The notes beneath the pieces are model-generated. The model worked only from the letters and a program-made list of their open reading frames with translations. It was not told where the DNA came from and searched no databases. From contig CAVTVQ010000007.1 of NCBI GenBank assembly GCA_963738205.1, forward strand, positions 434,001 to 498,000: a stretch of 64,000 nucleotides of DNA, given 5' to 3'. The position numbers and the translations under genes are program-made. Below, piece by piece: positions 60,042-64,000 of this stretch; position 1 is the first letter of the stretch; each line of letters opens with the position of its first letter. The stretch comes from DATFQE01 sp963738205. GTDB taxonomy: Bacteria; Actinomycetota; Thermoleophilia; Gaiellales; Gaiellaceae.

Positions 60042-60762
60042 GGAGCACCTCCTTCAGCGTGTCGCCGCGCAGGCCGAGGCGCAGCGTCTCGAGCGGGATC
60101 ACCTCGTCGGGTGGGATGTTGCCGAGGTTCACCTCGGGGCCGAGCCTCTTCACGAACCAGGCCTGGCTCGCCTTCGTCGGCGCCTCGAAGATCACGTCGG
60201 CCGGGCCGACCGCCTCGGCGATCTCGGCGATCAGCTCGGTGCGCATGCCGCCGGCCGAGTCGAAGATCCCGGCCGTGCCGCCCTCACGCGCCTCGGTGAT
60301 CACCTTCCAGGCGCCGGCGTCGAGCTCCTCGCGCAGCCAGGTCTTCCAGTCCTTTGCCGAGTACTCGACGGACGAGTCCTTCGAGCCGACCTCGGAGAGA
60401 ACGGTGAAGTCGCGCGCGAGGTCGGCGATCAGCTCGAGCTTCTCGTCGCGCGGGATCTCGACGGTGCCGTCGGAGATCTCCACGTGGGTGAGGCCGAGCT
60501 CGTTCAGCCAGCGCTTGTACTCGTCGACCTTGCCCTTCGCGTAGACGACCTCGAAGAACGTGCCGCCGATCACGACCGGCTTCTCCCGCAGCACGTCGAG
60601 CTTGCGGCGCAGGTTCGGCGTCACGTACGCCGTCCCCCAGCCGAGCTTGACGACGTCGATGTAAGCACCCGAAGTCTCGAGCACGTCCTCCCAGGCACGC
60701 GGCCCGAGGCCCTTGTCGATCACGTGCGTCAGCCCGGCTGCTCTCGGCTCAAAGTCGAGCAA
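60013..60762 (-). CDS. comA: Phosphosulfolactate synthase
   Basis: 249 residues, TIM barrel. VVKLGWGTAYV, VVIGGTFFEVV, HVEISDGTVEIP and TVLSEVGSKDSSVEY are the conserved strands of the ComA family, which adds sulfite to phosphoenolpyruvate to give (2R)-phospho-3-sulfolactate. Placed directly upstream of cysH, so sulfite made by CysH may feed it; sulfolactate is a precursor of coenzyme M-type or spore/osmolyte compounds. Relatives in plants (HSA32) lack proven activity, so function is probable, not certain. Confidence 0.85.
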   Translation of the reverse strand: MLDFEPRAAGLTHVIDKGLGPRAWEDVLETSGAYIDVVKLGWGTAYVTPNLRRKLDVLREKPVVIGGTFFEVVYAKGKVDEYKRWLNELGLTHVEISDGTVEIPRDEKLELIADLARDFTVLSEVGSKDSSVEYSAKDWKTWLREELDAGAWKVITEAREGGTAGIFDSAGGMRTELIAEIAEAVGPADVIFEAPTKASQAWFVKRLGPEVNLGNIPPDEVIPLETLRLGLRGDTLKEVLLGDRQPASS

Positions 60763-61336
60763 AGATCTCCTTCAGCCGATCCTGCGCGGCGGCCTGGACG
60801 TCGTGGTAGAGCGAGTTGCCGTGCGCGTCGATGCCGACCGTCAGCGGGCCGAAGTCCTTGACGCGGAACTTCCACAGGCACTCGGGCATCAGCTCCTCCC
60901 AGGCGACCTCCTCGATCTCTTCGATCTGGGTCGTCTCGAGCGCCGCGGCCCCGCCGACGATCGCGAAGTAGACCATCCCCAGCTTCTGGATGGGCTCGAT
61001 CGCCTCGTCCGGGAAGCCGCCCTTGCCGCAGATCGCGCGCACGCCGTACTGCTCCCCCAGCGGCTCGGTGAAGCGCACCATGCGCGCGCTCGTCGTCGTG
61101 CCGATGCAGAGCTTCTCGTACTTGCCCTCGCCGACCTTGCGCACGTTCGGCGCCGTGTGGAGCAGGAAAGCCCCGGTGAGGTCCATCGGCGGCTCGACGC
61201 CCTGGTCGAAGATGCGGATCTGCGTGCGGTCGCGGATGCCGATGATGTGGCCCTGGACGATCACCTCGTCGCCGGCGCGGAGCTTGAGGATCTCGGCCTC
61301 GTCCGTGATCGGGAACGTGACTTCGTGGACGGTCAT
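60749..61336 (-). CDS. Class I fumarate hydratase, beta subunit
   Basis: 195 residues from ATG 61336, chosen because GGGAGG lies 9 nt upstream; GTG 61342 overlaps the alpha stop. GHIIGIRDRTQIRIFD, LHTAPNV, CIGTTTSARM and ICGKGGF define the beta (Fumerase_C) domain of two-subunit fumarases/L-tartrate dehydratases. Pairs with the alpha subunit just upstream. Overlaps comA by 14 nt. Confidence 0.94.
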   Translation of the reverse strand: MTVHEVTFPITDEAEILKLRAGDEVIVQGHIIGIRDRTQIRIFDQGVEPPMDLTGAFLLHTAPNVRKVGEGKYEKLCIGTTTSARMVRFTEPLGEQYGVRAICGKGGFPDEAIEPIQKLGMVYFAIVGGAAALETTQIEEIEEVAWEELMPECLWKFRVKDFGPLTVGIDAHGNSLYHDVQAAAQDRLKEIFARL

Positions 61337-61338
61337 AA

Positions 61339-62238
61339 TCACGCCTCCCGGTCGAAGTCGACGTTGCCGGCCGCGTCAACGTGCGCCGTCGCGCGGCGCG
61401 CCGCCCAGCACTGGTAGTTGACCGCGACGGGGTTCAGGGTCATGTGGGTGTCGGCGTGCTCGATGTGGCAATTGAGGACGGTGACGTCGCCCCCCAGCCC
61501 CATCGGGCCGATGCCCGTCTCGTTCAGGAGCGCGAACAGCTCGTCCTCGAGCTGGGCGACGAGCGGGTCCTCGTTCCGCGTCCCGATCGGTCGCGTGATC
61601 GCCTCCTTCGCGAGGTACATCGCGTAGTCGGCCGAGCCGCCGATCCCGACGCCGACGATCCCCGGCGGGCACGGCTTGCCGCCGGCGCCGACGATCGACT
61701 CGAGCACGAACTTCTTGATCCCGTTGACGCCGTCGGCGGGCACGCACATCTTCAGGAAGCTCATGTTCTCGGAGCCCGATCCCTTGGGCACGCACTTGAC
61801 GTCGAGGCCGTCCCAGTCGGCGATGAACTCCCAGTGCACGATCGGGAGGCGATGGCCGATGTTCGGGCCGGTGTTCTCGCGCGTGATCGTGTGGACGGCG
61901 TTCGAGCGCAGAGGATGCTCCAGCGTGGCGCGCGCGGTGCCGTCGCGCAGCGCCTCGTAGATCCGCGCCGGGTGGAGCGGGAAGTGCTCGCCCACTCTGC
62001 ACGTGTAGACCGCGATCCCGGTGTCCTGGCAGACGAGGTTCTTTTCGTCGTCGGCGACCTGGACGTTCTTGAGGATCGTCTGTAGCACGCGCTGGCCCGG
62101 AACCGAGGTCTCCGTGCCGGCCGCGTCCGCGAGTGCGTCGCGCAGGTCCTGCGGGATGTCCTTCAGCGCCCAGACGTACAGGTGCGCCGCCGCGTCCTCG
62201 ACGGCTTGATGGATGTCGGTCTCGATGGCTGTGCTCAC
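61339..62238 (-). CDS. Class I fumarate hydratase, alpha subunit
   Basis: 299 residues from GTG 62238. CQDTGIAVY (Cys70), FLKMCVPADG and GGKPCPPGIVGVGIGG give three Cys ligands of the [4Fe-4S] cluster; RENTGPNIGHRLP and GIGPMGLGGDVTVL are conserved substrate regions. Oxygen-sensitive hydratase converting fumarate and malate. Gene order alpha-beta, coupled by overlap to an SDR upstream. Confidence 0.95.
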   Translation of the reverse strand: MSTAIETDIHQAVEDAAAHLYVWALKDIPQDLRDALADAAGTETSVPGQRVLQTILKNVQVADDEKNLVCQDTGIAVYTCRVGEHFPLHPARIYEALRDGTARATLEHPLRSNAVHTITRENTGPNIGHRLPIVHWEFIADWDGLDVKCVPKGSGSENMSFLKMCVPADGVNGIKKFVLESIVGAGGKPCPPGIVGVGIGGSADYAMYLAKEAITRPIGTRNEDPLVAQLEDELFALLNETGIGPMGLGGDVTVLNCHIEHADTHMTLNPVAVNYQCWAARRATAHVDAAGNVDFDREA

Positions 62239-63080
62239 GCCTCGACTGCTCCTTCGATTCGCGCCCAACGCCCGGCGATGGTCTCAGGGGCCACCGGGTC
62301 GCGCCCGAAGCTCACGTCCTCGCTCGACGTCCAGCGGGCGACGCTGAAGTCGCCGCCGGCGGCTTCGAGGACCTCTCCCGAGAACGTGCATCGCTCCGAG
62401 GCGAGGAACACAACGCCGGGAACGACCTGCTCCGGCCTCAGCTCACCCGGCTCGACCGAGCGGCGCAGCATCCTCGTGGCGGCGGCGGGCGCGATCGCGT
62501 TCGCGTGGATGCCGTAGTCGGCGCCCTCGGCCGCCGTCACGAGCATGAGTGCGAAGTGCGCCATCTTCCCGACGGCGTAGGCGGCGAGCCCGGGACGCGT
62601 GCGCTCGACGGCCATTGCGCGACCCGAGGTCGTGAAGACGAGCCGGCCGTACTCCTGCGCCTTCATCGGCGGCAGGGCGGCTCTCGTGATGTGGAACGGA
62701 GCGTCGACGTTCACGCGCCGCATTTGCTCCCAGCTTCGATCGGCGACCTCAAACTCTTCCCATTGCAGGAGCCCCGCGTTCTGGATCACCGCGTCGAGCC
62801 TTCCGAACCGCTCCAGTGCGAACTCAACGACGCCCGAGCAGCCGCTTTCCGATTCGAGGTTGTGGTAGCAGGCAGCCGCAGTTCCGCCGCTGCCGGCAAT
62901 CTCGGCAGCGACCGAATCGGCCGGCCCGTGGTCGCCCCCGCTTCCGTCCGGAGCCACACCTGCGTCGTGCACGACCACCGAGGCGCCACGGCCGGCGAGC
63001 GCGCGTGCGTAGGCCGCTCCCAGCCCGCGGCCGGCTCCCGTGACGAGCACCACCTGGCCGTCGAAGCGGATCCGGCTCAT
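62235..63080 (-). CDS. Short-chain dehydrogenase (MFE-2/FabG-like)
   Basis: 281 residues from ATG 63080. VVLVTGAGRGLGAAYARAL is the NAD(P) motif, IQNAGLL the NAG motif, and FTTSGRAMAVERTRPGLAAYAVGKMAH supplies the catalytic Ser, Tyr and Lys. The VVHDAG segment resembles the 3-hydroxyacyl-CoA dehydrogenase domain of type 2 multifunctional enzymes. Overlaps both neighbours (ATGA and GTGA). Substrate uncertain. Confidence 0.88.
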   Translation of the reverse strand: MSRIRFDGQVVLVTGAGRGLGAAYARALAGRGASVVVHDAGVAPDGSGGDHGPADSVAAEIAGSGGTAAACYHNLESESGCSGVVEFALERFGRLDAVIQNAGLLQWEEFEVADRSWEQMRRVNVDAPFHITRAALPPMKAQEYGRLVFTTSGRAMAVERTRPGLAAYAVGKMAHFALMLVTAAEGADYGIHANAIAPAAATRMLRRSVEPGELRPEQVVPGVVFLASERCTFSGEVLEAAGGDFSVARWTSSEDVSFGRDPVAPETIAGRWARIEGAVEA

Positions 63081-64000
63081 GCCCTCGCCTTCGCGGCCGC
63101 AGCCCGGCCGGCTCGGCGTCCGAACACCGTGCACTCCAGGAGCGAGTTGCCCATCATGCGGTTGCGCCCGTGGGTGCCGCCCGCGATCTCGCCGCACGCA
63201 TAGAGGCCCTCGAGCGTCGTCTCGCCCTGCTCGTCGATGACGAGGCCGCCGTTCTGGTAGTGGAGGACGGGGTAGGTCAGGATCGGCTCGGCGAGCGGGT
63301 CGATGCCGCCGCCCCGGTAGCGCCGGAGCATGTACGGCAGCGACACCACCGCGTCGGCTTCTGAGATCCGGGTCGTGTCGAGGTAGACGGCCGGGCGTCC
63401 GTCGGGCGTCTCGACGCCGTTGCCCTTCCCGACCTCGTCGAAGATCGCCCTGCTGACCTCGTCGCGCGGGCCCAGCGAGTCGGTGAACTCCTGACGCTCG
63501 GCGTTGAGCAGCACCGCGCCGTACGCGCGCGTGGTCTCGGGGATCGAGTAGCCCTGCATCGTCTCGGGCCAGGCGCCGCCGTTGGGGTGGTACTGCAGCG
63601 CATCGAGGTCGCGCGCTTCGGCGCCGAGGTCGACCGCCATGCGCGTTACCTCGCCCGTCGCGCCGGGGTGGTTCGTCGAGAGCTCACCGCGCTCCTCGGC
63701 CTCCTTGAAGCACCGGCCGCCGGCGGCGAGGATCACCGTTCCAGCTTCGATCTCGTGCTCGCCGCAGCGCGCGCGCCAGCCGCGCTCCGTCGGCTGGAGG
63801 TCGACCAACGGCGACTTCGGGAGTACCGTGCCGCCTCCGGCCTCGAAGGCCTCGCGGAGCGCTTTCGTGATCGCGTGCCCGGTGCGGTCGCCGACCTGCA
63901 GGAGGCGTTTGCGGCTCGCGCCGCCGCATCTCGCGAGGCGATAGCCGCCGTTCTCGCGCGTGAACTCGACACCGAGCTCCTCGAGCCAGTGAATCGCGGT
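63077..64000 (-). CDS. Fumarate-reductase/succinate-dehydrogenase-type flavoprotein, N-terminus outside window
   Basis: 307 residues to the stop at 63077; the frame is open to base 64000, so the FAD-binding start is missing. VILAAGGRCFKEA (FAD domain), LDALQYHPNGGAWPE, PRDEVSRAIFDE (catalytic Arg region) and YACGEIAGGTHGRNRMMGNSLLECTVFGRRAG are typical of soluble fumarate reductases and related dehydrogenases. No SdhB or C is beside it, so it is more likely a single-protein reductase or dehydrogenase. Co-directional with fumarase genes. Confidence 0.87.
   Translation of the reverse strand, partial: TAIHWLEELGVEFTRENGGYRLARCGGASRKRLLQVGDRTGHAITKALREAFEAGGGTVLPKSPLVDLQPTERGWRARCGEHEIEAGTVILAAGGRCFKEAEERGELSTNHPGATGEVTRMAVDLGAEARDLDALQYHPNGGAWPETMQGYSIPETTRAYGAVLLNAERQEFTDSLGPRDEVSRAIFDEVGKGNGVETPDGRPAVYLDTTRISEADAVVSLPYMLRRYRGGGIDPLAEPILTYPVLHYQNGGLVIDEQGETTLEGLYACGEIAGGTHGRNRMMGNSLLECTVFGRRAGRAAAAKARA

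Noticed and set aside
1..64000. tRNA, rRNA, integrase, transposase and prophage genes.
   Set aside because: None found: gaps are too short and no matching protein motif or cloverleaf was seen on either strand.

Overview
The window is very G+C-rich. Genes are packed with almost no intergenic space: many neighbours share a 4-nt ATGA or GTGA stop/start overlap, and GTG and TTG starts are common. The protein families (secreted Ig-like modules of the TYQWLRC type, tandem DUF4389 proteins, PQQ-type propellers beside exopolysaccharide genes, a two-subunit iron-sulfur fumarase) fit a Thermoleophilia-type actinobacterium (Gaiellales/Solirubrobacterales-like). No rRNA or tRNA gene is present, so this placement is an inference.

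Layout. (1) 1-5839, minus: exopolysaccharide genes (two GT2 glycosyltransferases, a polyprenyl-phosphate sugar-1-phosphate transferase, a secreted clan GH-A-like hydrolase, a UDP-glucuronate decarboxylase-like SDR, a HAD phosphatase). (2) 5939-9381: secreted Ig-like protein, Lrp/AsnC regulator divergent from an EamA exporter and aldo/keto reductase, and a 46-residue membrane peptide. (3) 9385-28386, minus: a long polysaccharide locus with a Wzz-like protein, two PQQ-propeller proteins, a second initiating transferase, several glycosyltransferases, an O-antigen-ligase/polymerase-like protein, an AglD/YbhN-like membrane protein and an amino-sugar module. Three genes here (13887-14892, 20205-22206, 22203-23097) are each broken by one extra base. 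(4) 28425-35851: eIF2B/ribose-1,5-bisphosphate-isomerase-like protein, MFS pump with TetR regulator, aminotransferase/epimerase pair, cupin-TPR protein with a small upstream ORF, MarR regulator and an orphan DppB-type permease. (5) 35859-42470, plus: subtilisin-inhibitor-like lipoprotein, then a coupled four-gene cassette (ATP-grasp, deacetylase-like, APH-like kinase, ATP-grasp), then a GT4 and a Wzx-like flippase. (6) 42467-47494: metal-handling operon (multicopper oxidase, ZIP, Nramp, TroA-like binding protein) divergent from a DtxR/MntR regulator. (7) 47492-53609: a 174-bp inverted-repeat element, M48 protease, DUF4389 protein, cupin, PIG-L deacetylase, second O-antigen-ligase-like protein, FlgD-Ig-like protein. 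(8) 53646-57503, plus: deacetylase, methyltransferase, a large secreted protein of unknown function, and an Hcp-like protein with an eCIS-style LQ..GNRA motif. (9) 57528-64000, minus: one overlapping run for sulfate activation and reduction (sat, cysC, cysH), phosphosulfolactate synthase (comA), class I fumarase alpha and beta, an SDR and a fumarate-reductase-type flavoprotein cut by the window end.

How the parts work together. Regions 1, 3, 4 (partly), 5 and 7 together hold two initiating transferases, two ligase/polymerase-like proteins, a flippase, nucleotide-sugar enzymes and many glycosyltransferases, enough for more than one surface polysaccharide. Region 9 channels sulfate to APS and sulfite, and ComA could join sulfite to phosphoenolpyruvate, while fumarase and the flavoprotein handle C4 acids. 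No gap between genes exceeds 300 bases; the largest (47495-47662) is filled by the inverted-repeat element. The most unusual candidates are the ATP-grasp/deacetylase/kinase/ATP-grasp cassette, the Hcp-like protein in a monoderm-type genome, the inverted-repeat element that supplies both flanking stop codons, and the binding protein lacking about 54 residues between its third and fourth metal ligands.
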